Shown here piece after piece: positions 43,308 to 51,572 of a DNA stretch of 64,000 nucleotides. Below the pieces are notes generated by a model, which ran no database searches, was not told where the DNA came from, and was given only the letters and a program-made list of their open reading frames with translations. Each line of letters starts with the position of its first letter. The stretch's first letter is position 1. A program made the position numbers and the translations under genes. This stretch comes from an uncultured Acetatifactor sp. (GTDB lineage Bacteria > Bacillota > Clostridia > Lachnospirales > Lachnospiraceae): contig CAJTOJ010000003.1 of assembly GCA_910577665.1 (NCBI GenBank), positions 120,852 to 184,851 on the forward strand, given 5' to 3'.

Positions 43308-45374
43308 CTATTCCCGGCCTGCAATCACATAACGCCTCCTGGCTTCGCCCATCCGGCATACCTCCAGTTCTCCATCCCCCTTCCGGGTAATGCGGACTTC
43401 ATTCTGGCAGCCTTTTTCATAGTCAAATGTCTCGAAATCATCCTCATACAGCACACAGCCCTCTCCACCATTGCCGTATACTCTTGGACGTATGGTAAAC
43501 TCTGTGTCCTTCCCCACGGCCTCCACCGGGTCTGCCAGCGGCAGGATACAATTTTCCCTGACAAATACCGGAATCCTGTCATATTCCGCATGAATCACAT
43601 GCTCCCTGCCACCCTCATAAACCGCATCATCCCAGAAGCCGTGCCATGTCCCCCAGGGCAGGTAAACCTTCCGCTCCGTGCCGTCCTCCAGGGTCATTGG
43701 CGCCACCAGAAGGTCATCCCCCAGAAGGTACTCGTCATCCACATTCCGCACCTCCGGTTCCTCCTCATAGTCAAATACAAGTGCCCTGACAGGTGGAATC
43801 CCTTCCCGCTGATATTTTACGAATGCACTGTACAGATAGGGCAGAAGGGACATCCTGACCCGGTGGTATCTCCTGCAGACATCCGTATAATAATCCGCAT
43901 CCTCCATAAACTCCCCTGCAAGGTTCTTCGCAATATCCACCTGCTTCCAGGGCGGGTTGGGAATGCGCCAGCAATTATAGATGGCATGGGTAGAGAACAT
44001 AATCGTCTCCATCCGCCGAAGCAGGTCCGCGCCGTTTTTACAGTCCCTCACCTCCGGTGCCCAGAGCAGCCCCGAGAAGCCTGCCGTGACCATTCCCCGG
44101 ATGAACTGCTTGTGCTGGTACAGATCGGAGTACAGCACAAAGGGCATGGGAGCCGCCAGCGCCCCACTGGAGCGGACCTGGGAATATGTCCTCCTATTTT
44201 CCTGACGGAAGACATCATAGATCAGATTCTGGTACAGACCACCGATGGCAGCGTGCATCTGCTCCCCGTCCATGCCAGAAGGGAACTGGGTCACATCCGG
44301 AAAAGACCAGTTGGAAGCATTTAAGTCGGAATTGTCGCACTCATCCAGCTTAAAACCCGCTATCCCCTTTTTTACAAATTCCTCCCTGTGGTAATCCGCA
44401 AAAATCTTCCCTGCTTCCGGCATACAGAAGTCCGGCACCAGCCCGTTCCATACCTCATATTCCCCTGCATAAGGCTGAAGCTCCTGATAAAAAGGAGCTG
44501 CCGGGTATACAAAAACATGCTCCCAGAGATTGATCTTGTAATCCTGCCTGCTTACTTTCTCTATCATGGTCTCCGGATCCGGAAACAGGTAAGACCACTG
44601 GTAGGTGCAGGAATAGCTGTGGGAATGCCATCCTGGCTCCATTCCCAGTACGTCCACGGGCATCTCCTCCCTGCGGAAGCCCTCTGCCAGGTTCTCCACC
44701 GACTTCTGATCACTACCCCCATAGGAGCGGTACCAGACCCCCAGTCCCCACATGGGAGGCAGGCAGCCGCCTCCAGAGAACAGGTTATAGCGCTGCACTG
44801 CCTCCTTCACGGAACCCGCGAACAGGTACAGATCCACGCCATCCACCGCCTTTAGGTCAATGATGACCCTGCGCACTTCCGAATTCTTTTTCAGTGCATA
44901 AAGGGCAGACTCCGAAAATTCCTTATGTACCTGGTTCACTTCCCTGCGCTGCTCGGAACGTCCCTTTTCCAGGCTCGTCCCCATGTAAACTTCCACATGC
45001 CGGAAGGTATCCAGGAACAGCCCGTAGCCACCAGTGGAAACATAGAAGGGCACGGGCGCATGACCCTCCCCCGTGTCTGCCACCGGGTCGGAATTCACCC
45101 GAAGCATCCGCTTCCGTCCCGCCTGGTTCATGCTCTTAAGCTGCAGGCCAAAGCCATAGATATCTTCGCTGCTGTCCATGGGCAGCGTGATCTGCAGCCC
45201 CCTGCGGTTCTGCCGACAGGTGATCTGTCCCGCCTGTCCCGGCAATTCCGCAGGCGCCAGTTTCTCCAGCGCCTCCTCTCTCATGGGAAAAGCCCGGAGC
45301 GCCACCGGCGTGTGCTGCTCCGGGGTTCCGATACGCATTTTCCATATACCGTTTGCCACCTGTGTTAATTCCAT
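43308..45374 (-). CDS. GH31 family alpha-glycosidase
   Basis: 688 aa. GH31 enzymes include alpha-xylosidases and alpha-glucosidases. The catalytic barrel (about 210-560) has WGLGVWYRSYGG, the MEPGWHSHSY substrate loop, GFKLDECDNSD with the nucleophile Asp, and YSDLYQHKQFIRGMVTAGFSGLLW around the acid/base region. The C-terminal part (about 575-685) is the usual small beta-sandwich pair. GGAGG is eight bases before the ATG. It is the first gene of the CAZyme operon, next to a promoter with a palindrome in its spacer. Confidence 0.9.
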   Translation of the reverse strand: MELTQVANGIWKMRIGTPEQHTPVALRAFPMREEALEKLAPAELPGQAGQITCRQNRRGLQITLPMDSSEDIYGFGLQLKSMNQAGRKRMLRVNSDPVADTGEGHAPVPFYVSTGGYGLFLDTFRHVEVYMGTSLEKGRSEQRREVNQVHKEFSESALYALKKNSEVRRVIIDLKAVDGVDLYLFAGSVKEAVQRYNLFSGGGCLPPMWGLGVWYRSYGGSDQKSVENLAEGFRREEMPVDVLGMEPGWHSHSYSCTYQWSYLFPDPETMIEKVSRQDYKINLWEHVFVYPAAPFYQELQPYAGEYEVWNGLVPDFCMPEAGKIFADYHREEFVKKGIAGFKLDECDNSDLNASNWSFPDVTQFPSGMDGEQMHAAIGGLYQNLIYDVFRQENRRTYSQVRSSGALAAPMPFVLYSDLYQHKQFIRGMVTAGFSGLLWAPEVRDCKNGADLLRRMETIMFSTHAIYNCWRIPNPPWKQVDIAKNLAGEFMEDADYYTDVCRRYHRVRMSLLPYLYSAFVKYQREGIPPVRALVFDYEEEPEVRNVDDEYLLGDDLLVAPMTLEDGTERKVYLPWGTWHGFWDDAVYEGGREHVIHAEYDRIPVFVRENCILPLADPVEAVGKDTEFTIRPRVYGNGGEGCVLYEDDFETFDYEKGCQNEVRITRKGDGELEVCRMGEARRRYVIAGRE

Positions 45375-45413
45375 TGTTCTACCTCCATATCCGCTTCCTG
45401 CCAGCTATCGGTT

Positions 45414-45441
45414 TCTATAAAAAGTTAACTTTTGTAGCCAA
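45414..45441 (-). promoter_or_regulatory. Promoter of the CAZyme operon with operator-like palindrome
   Basis: Leftward TTGGCT (45441-45436), a 16-base spacer and TATAGA (45419-45414). The spacer carries the perfect 14-base palindrome AAAAGTTAACTTTT (45420-45433), a good candidate for repressor or activator binding. Confidence 0.5.
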
Positions 45442-45465
45442 TCATTTCATCATTTCAGCACACCC

Positions 45466-45494
45466 TTGACAAAATGCCCTTATTCCTCTAATGT
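45466..45494 (+). promoter_or_regulatory. Promoter of the second AraC gene
   Basis: TTGACA (45466-45471), 17 bases, TAATGT (45489-45494), about 100 bases before the ATG. Confidence 0.6.
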
Positions 45495-45591
45495 AGGAAC
45501 TGACACTTCATGCAAAGCGGCACTGTCCTCCCTCTTTTGTTTTGTTTGAAAAGTTTCCAATTTCAGTCATTTTAAAAGAAAAGGAGCCTCC

Positions 45592-46401
45592 ATGATCACT
45601 GTAAATATCTGCGGATACGATTCCATGCACAAAGCCCCCATGGACATCTGCCGTCCCAAGGGCTTTGACGATTACCTCCTGCTTCTCATCAAGTCCAGGG
45701 GCTTCCTTGAAGACCAGGGCCGAATAAGCGAACTGTCCCCAGGTACTGTCCTCCTGTTCGCCCCCCACTCCTATGTCCACTATTTTTACAGGGAATCTCA
45801 CTATAATGACGACTGGATTCACTTTGAACTGCATGATGGGGATGAAACCCTTTTGCAGCAGCTTTCCATTCCTGCAAACTCTCCCCTGGCGCTTCCCCAT
45901 ATGGGCACCCTTACCGAGTATAGCCGGCTGGTAGTGGCAGAAAAGATTTCCTCTCATCCTTACAGACAGGAGACTGCGGATTCGCTGATGCATGCCCTTC
46001 TGTATTCCATTGCCAACCAACTGCATGCCCATTCGTCCCGCAATAAGGACAGCAGGTATTTTGAGCCTCTCAATGAAATAAGGACCCAGCTCATCAACTC
46101 TCCGTTCCAGGCATGCAGCGCTGCAGAGCTTGCCAAAAAGACCGATATCAGCATCTCTCATTTTCTGCACCTGTATAAAGAGTTTTTCGGTACCACCTAT
46201 AAGCAGGACATGATCGCGGCACGCATCCGTCTGGCCTGCTACTATCTGCGTACCTCCGATATGTCCGTGGACTCCCTTGCCCTTTTCTGCGGATATGAAA
46301 ACGGGACACATTTTATGAGACAGTTTAAGCAGGCCACCGGCATGACTCCCAGCCAGTACAGGAGCCTCCATTCCCGCGAAGATAATCGGTTCATTCCTTG
46401 A
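45592..46401 (+). CDS. AraC-family regulator with cupin-type sensor
   Basis: 269 aa, the usual size of one-component AraC sugar regulators. The N-terminal about 140 residues form an arabinose-binding-like cupin (SPGTVLLFAPHSYVHYFYRES, DDWIHFELH). The C-terminal AraC domain (about 165-262) has SAAELAKKTDISISHFLHLYKEFFG and SLALFCGYENGTHFMRQFKQATGMTPSQYR. GGAG lies before the ATG. It is divergent from the GH31-led operon and convergent with the GH28-like gene, so it probably controls one or both. Confidence 0.9.
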   Translation: MITVNICGYDSMHKAPMDICRPKGFDDYLLLLIKSRGFLEDQGRISELSPGTVLLFAPHSYVHYFYRESHYNDDWIHFELHDGDETLLQQLSIPANSPLALPHMGTLTEYSRLVVAEKISSHPYRQETADSLMHALLYSIANQLHAHSSRNKDSRYFEPLNEIRTQLINSPFQACSAAELAKKTDISISHFLHLYKEFFGTTYKQDMIAARIRLACYYLRTSDMSVDSLALFCGYENGTHFMRQFKQATGMTPSQYRSLHSREDNRFIP

Positions 46402-46410
46402 AAGCTGTAT

Positions 46411-46425
46411 GCGGGCTGTTCCCGC
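46411..46425. terminator. Small hairpin between convergent genes
   Basis: GCGGG-CTGTT-CCCGC followed on the + strand by GCTTTATT. It lies between the stops of the AraC gene and the GH28-like gene. The stem is short, so it is a weak call. Confidence 0.4.
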
Positions 46426-46428
46426 GCT

Positions 46429-47790
46429 TTATTCCCTGATAAACACTGTCTCCGCAAGGGTATCACATCCTTCCAGGATAACCGGCCTCCGCTCGTCCTT
46501 CCTCTGGGGCCGTAGTACAATCCCGTCCAGGAACAGCCCTTTGACGTTCCTAATATCCATGAACGCCGCCCTGCTCCAGTCCGGATAATAGTTCTCCGAG
46601 GATTCCGATACAGCATCCTTTCTTCTGTCCACAACCTCCGGGTATTGCTCCGGAATATCTGCCAGGCGCACGCCTCCTATGGAGGTATAGTGAAGGTTGC
46701 GCAGGGTGACTTCTTCTATGGGATGCTCCTTTGGCGCATCGATGCGGATTCCGTTGAAGGAAGGACTCCCCATAATATCGTTTCCAAAACGCAGGTGGGG
46801 ACGAGCCATCTCCTCATCGTCTGCCGCATGCAGGTTAGATATGGTGATGCGCTTCATGACACCGATTTCCGGCACTTCCTGTAGTTCCACCGAACTTCCC
46901 CACCCCTTCGGTTCAAAGCGGTTGTTTAAGATAAGGAAAACTGGCCTGGACACGTTGCGCATGGCAATATTATCAATTAGCACATCGGAAATCTCCCCTC
47001 CTTCCGTACATTCCACCTTGATGCCCTCCCTCCATACATTGTGCATGGTACAGTTCTGCACCACCACATTGTAGATGCTCCCTATGGACTTCAGGCCGAT
47101 CCGGATGGCTGCACATACAGACGAAAACGTGCAGCCGGACACATGAATATCGTGCACCGGGTATTCCCGGCTGCCGGACTGCAGGCACAGATTGTCATCC
47201 GTCCCCAGGATATGGCAGTCCCTCACATAGACATGGCTGCAGCCGTCAAAATCCAGCCCATCACCGTTATAGCGCTTCTGATTCTGGATATCCACCCTGT
47301 CCACCCAGATATGGCTGCTGTCCAAAAAGGCCGTGGTCCAGGCGGCCGCATTATAAAGCCTAATATCCGATAAGCGAATATTTTTGCACCGCAGAAAACG
47401 CAGCATCATGGGCCTGTATATGCTTCCCTCATTGGGAAAAGCCTCAGAACATCCATTGATCTCTCCGCTGCCCAGTATCCCAATATTCTCCGCATCTTCT
47501 GCATAGATCAAGCAGCGGTCCAGCGCCTGCTCATTCCGGTATCTGTTATGATGCACATCCTCCCTGTAATCCCGGATATCTCTGCTGGCCAAAAGTCTCG
47601 CATTCCCTTCGATCTTCAGGGTTACATCTGACGGAAGCCGCAGGGTGCCGGACACATACTGTCCGTTTTCCAGCAGCACTGTACCTCCCCCCTCCTTTGC
47701 ACAATGGTCAATGGCATTCTGAATGGCACAAGTATCGCTTGTACTTCCGTCCCCGATTGCTCCATAGTTTTTCACATGATAAGTTCCCAT
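46429..47790 (-). CDS. GH28-like right-handed beta-helix glycosidase
   Basis: 453 aa from the ATG at 47790 (GGAG ten bases upstream). The start (VKNYGAIGDGSTSDTCAIQNAID) is typical of polygalacturonase-like beta helices. Aspartates expected at the active site are in YNGDGLDF and GTDDNLCL. The third motif reads AAIRIGLKS, so the usual GHG of true polygalacturonases is missing and the exact activity is open. No signal peptide is visible. The protein probably acts on an internalised galacturonide or similar oligosaccharide. It has its own promoter and is convergent with the AraC gene. Confidence 0.82.
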   Translation of the reverse strand: MGTYHVKNYGAIGDGSTSDTCAIQNAIDHCAKEGGGTVLLENGQYVSGTLRLPSDVTLKIEGNARLLASRDIRDYREDVHHNRYRNEQALDRCLIYAEDAENIGILGSGEINGCSEAFPNEGSIYRPMMLRFLRCKNIRLSDIRLYNAAAWTTAFLDSSHIWVDRVDIQNQKRYNGDGLDFDGCSHVYVRDCHILGTDDNLCLQSGSREYPVHDIHVSGCTFSSVCAAIRIGLKSIGSIYNVVVQNCTMHNVWREGIKVECTEGGEISDVLIDNIAMRNVSRPVFLILNNRFEPKGWGSSVELQEVPEIGVMKRITISNLHAADDEEMARPHLRFGNDIMGSPSFNGIRIDAPKEHPIEEVTLRNLHYTSIGGVRLADIPEQYPEVVDRRKDAVSESSENYYPDWSRAAFMDIRNVKGLFLDGIVLRPQRKDERRPVILEGCDTLAETVFIRE

Positions 47791-47950
47791 CTCTTCTCCT
47801 ATATCTGACAAATTATGACTTCCTAATTCATACCACCCCGTCCCCGGACGGCTTCTCCATCTCCCCATGATCCCTGTTTCCGGCTTCCTGCATGTCCCTA
47901 ACGGTCCCTCCCTGTCTTATTCTGCAATATATTAGAGCGATACTGTATTC

Positions 47951-47979
47951 AGTATAGAAGTTTCGTTATGGATTTTCAA
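47951..47979 (-). promoter_or_regulatory. Promoter of the GH28-like gene
   Basis: Leftward TTGAAA (47979-47974), 17 bases, TATACT (47956-47951). The leader is about 160 bases. Confidence 0.65.
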
Positions 47980-48060
47980 TTGCATAAAAAGCAACTTACT
48001 ATCTAATCCTGCAAAGTCCCATACATTTTCTCTCTGCATTCCGCTCTTTTCGCCTGCCCT

Positions 48061-48087
48061 GTTACTGTTCACTCCGTTCAAAGCAAC
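48061..48087. repeat. Dispersed palindrome, copy 2
   Basis: GTTACTGTTCACTCCGTTCA followed by AAGCAAC. Apart from two substitutions it equals 8196-8222. It stands 25 bases upstream of the promoter of the shell operon. Confidence 0.65.
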
Positions 48088-48111
48088 ACCCTAGTACCGA
48101 TGCATTTTGGC

Positions 48112-48140
48112 TTGACAGGAAATTTCCCTGATAGTATGAT
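48112..48140 (+). promoter_or_regulatory. Promoter of the microcompartment satellite operon
   Basis: TTGACA (48112-48117), a 17-base spacer, TATGAT (48135-48140), about 100 bases before the first shell gene. Confidence 0.75.
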
Positions 48141-48241
48141 GAATAGAGAGATTTCTTGAGATATCCAGACAATATCCATGCAGCAGGATGGCACAGCATA
48201 AAAACACAGCATAAGAACACATAAAAGGAATGGTGCAGCAG

Positions 48242-48607
48242 ATGGCAAACGGACAGGAAGAACGGATCAGAATCGTACAGGAGACCGTGGCAGGCAAGGA
48301 AATCACCTTCGCACACGTGATGGGAGGCCCAGCACCAGTCATATACCAGAAGCTGGGATTAAATCCCCAGGTGGATTACCAGTCTTCGGCCATCGGCATC
48401 ATGAACATGACCCCCCCGGAATCAGCCGTCATTGCATCTGATATAGCCGTCAAGAGCGGGAATGTCTACCTGGGCTTCGCAGACCGGTTCACGGGGACGC
48501 TGATCATTACCGGGGAGATCTCGGATGTCATGTCTGCCATGACGGAAATCGTGAATTACTTCCGTGACACCCTGGAATATGTCGTCTGCAAGATCACAAA
48601 GAGATAG
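48242..48607 (+). CDS. EutS/PduU-like microcompartment shell protein
   Basis: 121 aa. BMC shell proteins of this circularly permuted type form hexamers with an N-terminal beta barrel over the pore. Similarity to EutS runs over the whole length: ERIRIVQETVAGKEITFAHV at the start, AIGIMNMTPPESAVIASDIAVKSGNVYLGFADRFTGTLIITG in the middle. I prefer the ATG at 48242; an ATG 12 bases earlier is directly adjacent to the AAGGA site. It is the first gene of a three-gene operon without any enzyme. Confidence 0.9.
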   Translation: MANGQEERIRIVQETVAGKEITFAHVMGGPAPVIYQKLGLNPQVDYQSSAIGIMNMTPPESAVIASDIAVKSGNVYLGFADRFTGTLIITGEISDVMSAMTEIVNYFRDTLEYVVCKITKR

Positions 48608-48618
48608 GAAGTACCGCC

Positions 48619-49047
48619 ATGGCCAGAATGACAAAGGAAGAACTGCTGGAAAAGCTCTTCCATGAAGATTACGAACAGTTGAAGGGGAAAAGGCTGCGCA
48701 TCACACGCCTGCGGATTCCCGGAAAAGAGGTCTGTCTGGCCCATATCATCAGTGCCACACAGGCTCCTGTCTACCAGAACCTGGGACTGCACATCGGTGT
48801 CCATGAGGGGGAGGATCATACCGGGGAATCCATCGGCCTGATCCGTTTTACCCCCTGGGAGGCAGTGGTGGTGGCTGCCGATGTAGCCATGAAAAGCGCG
48901 GATGTGCAGATTGGCTTCATGGACCGTTTCTGTGGTTCCCTGATTCTCACCGGGGGACTATCTGAGGTACAGGCCGCCGTGGAAGAAGTAGTCCGGTTTT
49001 TTCGGGAGGAACTGGGATTTGAGACCTGTAAGGTCCACCGGAACTGA
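48619..49047 (+). CDS. Second EutS/PduU-like shell protein with N-terminal extension
   Basis: 142 aa. The same shell domain as its neighbour (IPGKEVCLAHIISAT, GLIRFTPWEAVVVAADVAMKSADVQIGFMDRFCGSLILTGG) preceded by about 28 extra, mostly charged residues (MTKEELLEKLFHEDYEQLKGKRL). The extension might be a helix for docking. It is 11 bases behind the first shell gene with a GGAAG site. The two are clearly diverged paralogues, which suggests a mixed shell or hetero-oligomer. Confidence 0.9.
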   Translation: MARMTKEELLEKLFHEDYEQLKGKRLRITRLRIPGKEVCLAHIISATQAPVYQNLGLHIGVHEGEDHTGESIGLIRFTPWEAVVVAADVAMKSADVQIGFMDRFCGSLILTGGLSEVQAAVEEVVRFFREELGFETCKVHRN

Positions 49048-49068
49048 GGATAGAAAGGAATAAATTCC

Positions 49069-49563
49069 ATGAAAAAATTATTCCTAATGGGCCGGAGCGA
49101 GGCTGGCAAGACTTCCCTGACCCAGGCACTGCGTGGGGAAGAATTACATTATGTAAAAACACAATACACCAGTTCGGATGACGACACCATTGACTCCCCG
49201 GGAGAATATGCGGAATCCAAGCACTTCAGCGTGGGACTGGCCTGTTTTTCCTTTGAGGCTGATGTGGTGGCTGTTGTCCAGGCGGCAGATGAACCCTACA
49301 ATCTGTTCAGCCCCAGTCTCCGTTCCTTTATCCTCCGTCCCCTCATCGGTATCATTACAAAGATCGATTCCCCCCACGCCAATATCCCTATGGTCAGGCA
49401 ATGGCTGGTCAATGCCGGCTGTGAACGCATATTCTTGATCAACAATGTAACCAGGGAGGGAATCCCTGAACTTATGGCATATCTGGAAGAAGATCTGACA
49501 CCCCTGACGTTTCAGCAGGCCAAAGCCCGGCAGAACCAGGGGCTGGGTGAGTGGGAGTCTTGA
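49069..49563 (+). CDS. EutP/PduV-like GTPase
   Basis: 164 aa. The P-loop is GRSEAGKTS (residues 8-16). G3-like DSPGEY is around 43 and the specificity motif TKID is around 103. The EutP/PduV family accompanies microcompartment operons; PduV is implicated in compartment placement, while EutP has been described as an acetate kinase. Here it closes the operon with two shell proteins. AGGAAT precedes the ATG. It is convergent with the FAD oxidoreductase gene, with a palindrome CATAGATC-ATG-GATCTATG between them. Confidence 0.88.
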   Translation: MKKLFLMGRSEAGKTSLTQALRGEELHYVKTQYTSSDDDTIDSPGEYAESKHFSVGLACFSFEADVVAVVQAADEPYNLFSPSLRSFILRPLIGIITKIDSPHANIPMVRQWLVNAGCERIFLINNVTREGIPELMAYLEEDLTPLTFQQAKARQNQGLGEWES

Positions 49564-49592
49564 CCGGACAGGGCTGCTCCTCATACCATAGA

Positions 49593-51083
49593 TCATGGAT
49601 CTATGCGCTTCCTGCAGTCCGTCTGGGCCGGGCCGTCTATCAGATGCCCTTCCCTGTCGAACCGGGAACCGTGGCAGGGACAGTCATAGCTTTCCTCCTC
49701 TGGATTCCACTCCAGCCTGCAGCCCATGTGGGGACAGTTGGGAATGATTTCCTTATTTCCCGAAGGCAGGAGATGTTTTGTCAGGCCTTTCACCGTATAT
49801 GCACCATGCACAGCCAGGCCCCTGGCCACCTGTGCCGTAAAATGCCTTTGGGGTGAAAAAATATCTGCCTCCGGGAGATCCTGTCCGACAATCATGGCTG
49901 TCAGGATACGGGCGCTGACCATGGCAGAGGTCATACCCCACTTTCCAAAGCCCGTAGCCACATACCAGCATGCCTTACGCCGGGAAAACCTGCCGATGTA
50001 GGGCAGCCCGTCCAGTGTCATGCAGTCCTGTGCCGACCAGCGGGATACCTCATGGCATCCGGGATAGAGTTCCCCGGCCCGGGCTCGCAGCATCCCATAT
50101 CTGCATCCCATGCCAGCATTGTCTCCCAGATTCCCTTCTGTAACCTCCTTGCTTCCCTGGACTATCCCTGTTCCTACCTTGTCTTGCGGGTTTTCTTCTG
50201 TAACCGCCCTGCTTCCCTGGTTTACCTCTGTGCCCAGCCTATCTTGCTGATTCACTCCTGTCCGATGGCTCCCTCCTCCCAGCAGCAGAAGATTTCCCCA
50301 GGTCCGAAAAGAGAGGCCGTCCTGGTCAATCCCCAGGTACATGCCCTCCAGCCTCTCCGCACCCTCCAGGGCTACCACATAGCTTCGCTCCTGGTGCATC
50401 CTGGCAAAATAGTATCCCGGTACATTGATAAAAGGGTAATGGGCTGCGAACACAATATGCTCTGCCGTCACTGTCCCCCTGGCCGTCTCTACCCTTCTGT
50501 CATCCACTTTCAGCACCTTTGTCTGTTCATAGACTTCCACTTCCTCTGCCATTTCTGCCAGGAATTTCAGCGGATGGAACCTGGCCTGCTGTTCAAATCT
50601 TGTGACGCCTGCCACTGGGAAAGGAAGCTCACATTCTGTCCCGAAAGATGCCCTTATGCCCAGCGACCTGGCCACTTCTGCTTCCCGTTTCAGAAGCCCT
50701 GGATGATCCTGGGAATACAGGTATGCAGGACATCTGACAAAATCGCATGCAATTCCTTTTTCCAGAACCAGCCTTTCATATTCTCCGATAGCCCCCTCAT
50801 TTGCCATGGCATAATGTTCTGCCATCCGGCCTCCAAAGGACCGAATCAGCCTGTCATAGATCAGATTGTGCTGGGAAGTGATTTTGGCCGTGGTATTCTT
50901 CGTCTGCCCGCTGCCTATCCTGTCTGCCTCCAGGACCGCTGTCCGGATGCCCGCCTGCTTCAGATAATATGCTGTCAGAATCCCCGCAAGTCCTGCCCCT
51001 ATGACAACAGCCGGTACTTCCATGTCCCCTGCAAGGGGGTCACGCCTCTTGATCCCGGTATCTTCCATCCATACTGATTCCAT
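49593..51083 (-). CDS. FAD oxidoreductase with C-terminal Rieske domain (YhfW-like)
   Basis: 496 aa. An N-terminal DAO-type FAD domain (GAGLAG around 32, AVLEADRIGSGQTKNTTAKITSQH) is followed by a C-terminal Rieske [2Fe-2S] domain with ligands C450-x-H452 and C468-x2-H471 (CPHMGC, CPCHGSRF). The domain order matches YhfW-type proteins of Bacilli; electron donor and substrate are unknown. An insertion of about 45 residues (about 275-318) consists of a tandem repeat and interrupts the FAD domain. GGGG is the only SD-like sequence, provided by the hairpin-repeat flank. In-frame Met at residues 6 and 21 are alternatives. Confidence 0.88.
   Translation of the reverse strand: MESVWMEDTGIKRRDPLAGDMEVPAVVIGAGLAGILTAYYLKQAGIRTAVLEADRIGSGQTKNTTAKITSQHNLIYDRLIRSFGGRMAEHYAMANEGAIGEYERLVLEKGIACDFVRCPAYLYSQDHPGLLKREAEVARSLGIRASFGTECELPFPVAGVTRFEQQARFHPLKFLAEMAEEVEVYEQTKVLKVDDRRVETARGTVTAEHIVFAAHYPFINVPGYYFARMHQERSYVVALEGAERLEGMYLGIDQDGLSFRTWGNLLLLGGGSHRTGVNQQDRLGTEVNQGSRAVTEENPQDKVGTGIVQGSKEVTEGNLGDNAGMGCRYGMLRARAGELYPGCHEVSRWSAQDCMTLDGLPYIGRFSRRKACWYVATGFGKWGMTSAMVSARILTAMIVGQDLPEADIFSPQRHFTAQVARGLAVHGAYTVKGLTKHLLPSGNKEIIPNCPHMGCRLEWNPEEESYDCPCHGSRFDREGHLIDGPAQTDCRKRIDP
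50131..50260. repeat. 60-base in-frame tandem repeat in FAD oxidoreductase
   Basis: About 2.2 copies with an exact period of 60 bases (units begin at 50131, 50191 and 50251). Each unit encodes a 20-residue stretch of the type VNQGSRAVTEENPQDKVGT. The first two units share most bases, for example CTTCTGTAAC and TGCTTCCCTGG. Confidence 0.85.
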
Positions 51084-51095
51084 TCCTATACCCCG

Positions 51096-51140
51096 TGTGC
51101 GCTTAAAGCGGGTGGTTTACACACCCTCCCCGACACCACC
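51096..51140 (-). repeat. Leader-hairpin repeat, expanded copy upstream of FAD oxidoreductase
   Basis: CGCTT-A-AAGCG (51100-51110) next to GGTGGT (51111-51116) that pairs with ACCACC (51135-51140), around a GTTTACACACC core shared with the copy at 27233. The left flank ATACCCCGTG and right flank ACCAATC are also shared. Confidence 0.6.
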
Positions 51141-51459
51141 AATCGTGCCACTGACAAAGCCGGGATGGTTCCCACGAGCAATGCGCCTGGTCAGTGATGC
51201 ATCCCCTGCTGTAAGATGAGTGCCCGCATGCTTTCATGCGCTTTGCTTTGCAGCAAGGTTGTTGACTTACATAGCATGTGCCAAAATGCAGGGATTATAC
51301 CACTTCCGGGTCCGTTCCGACCATGCTCATTCCTCATTCCATGATACGGGAACCTCAGCAAGACAACCGAAACATCCTATTTCCCCTGGGGCGTGTTTGA
51401 AAATGCATTCCCATTATTTTTCAGAAAGTAATTTTCAAATACACTCTAGCCAGGATATG

Positions 51460-51468
51460 TGGTACAAT
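51460..51468 (+). promoter_or_regulatory. Extended -10 promoter of the phosphatase gene
   Basis: TGG followed by TACAAT (51463-51468). There is no clear -35. It stands about 105 bases before the ATG. Confidence 0.4.
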
Positions 51469-51572
51469 ACAAGAAACACAATTTCAACAGACAGCTGGAT
51501 GTATCCGTGTCCGAAAACAGCGGCCACGGCGCACTGCAACTAGCGGAATCCTATCCATCCCATGGAGGCAGA

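Larger units (their letters stand above)
47791..48241. other. Intergenic region between GH28-like gene and shell operon
   Basis: 451 bases with two divergent promoters and a dispersed palindrome (48061-48087). The stretch 47800-47940 shows nothing recognisable. Confidence 0.6.
51084..51572. other. Divergent intergenic region before the phosphatase gene
   Basis: 489 bases. It contains an expanded leader-hairpin repeat (51096-51140), an inverted repeat CACTGAC/GTCAGTG around 51148-51197, another inverted repeat GTGTTTGAAAAT/ATTTTCAAATACAC (51393-51444) and an extended -10. No open frame in it is convincing. Confidence 0.55.

Noticed and set aside
48112..49563. A full ethanolamine or propanediol utilisation locus
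   Set aside because: Only shell and GTPase genes are found; no lyase, dehydratase, dehydrogenase or phosphotransacylase.
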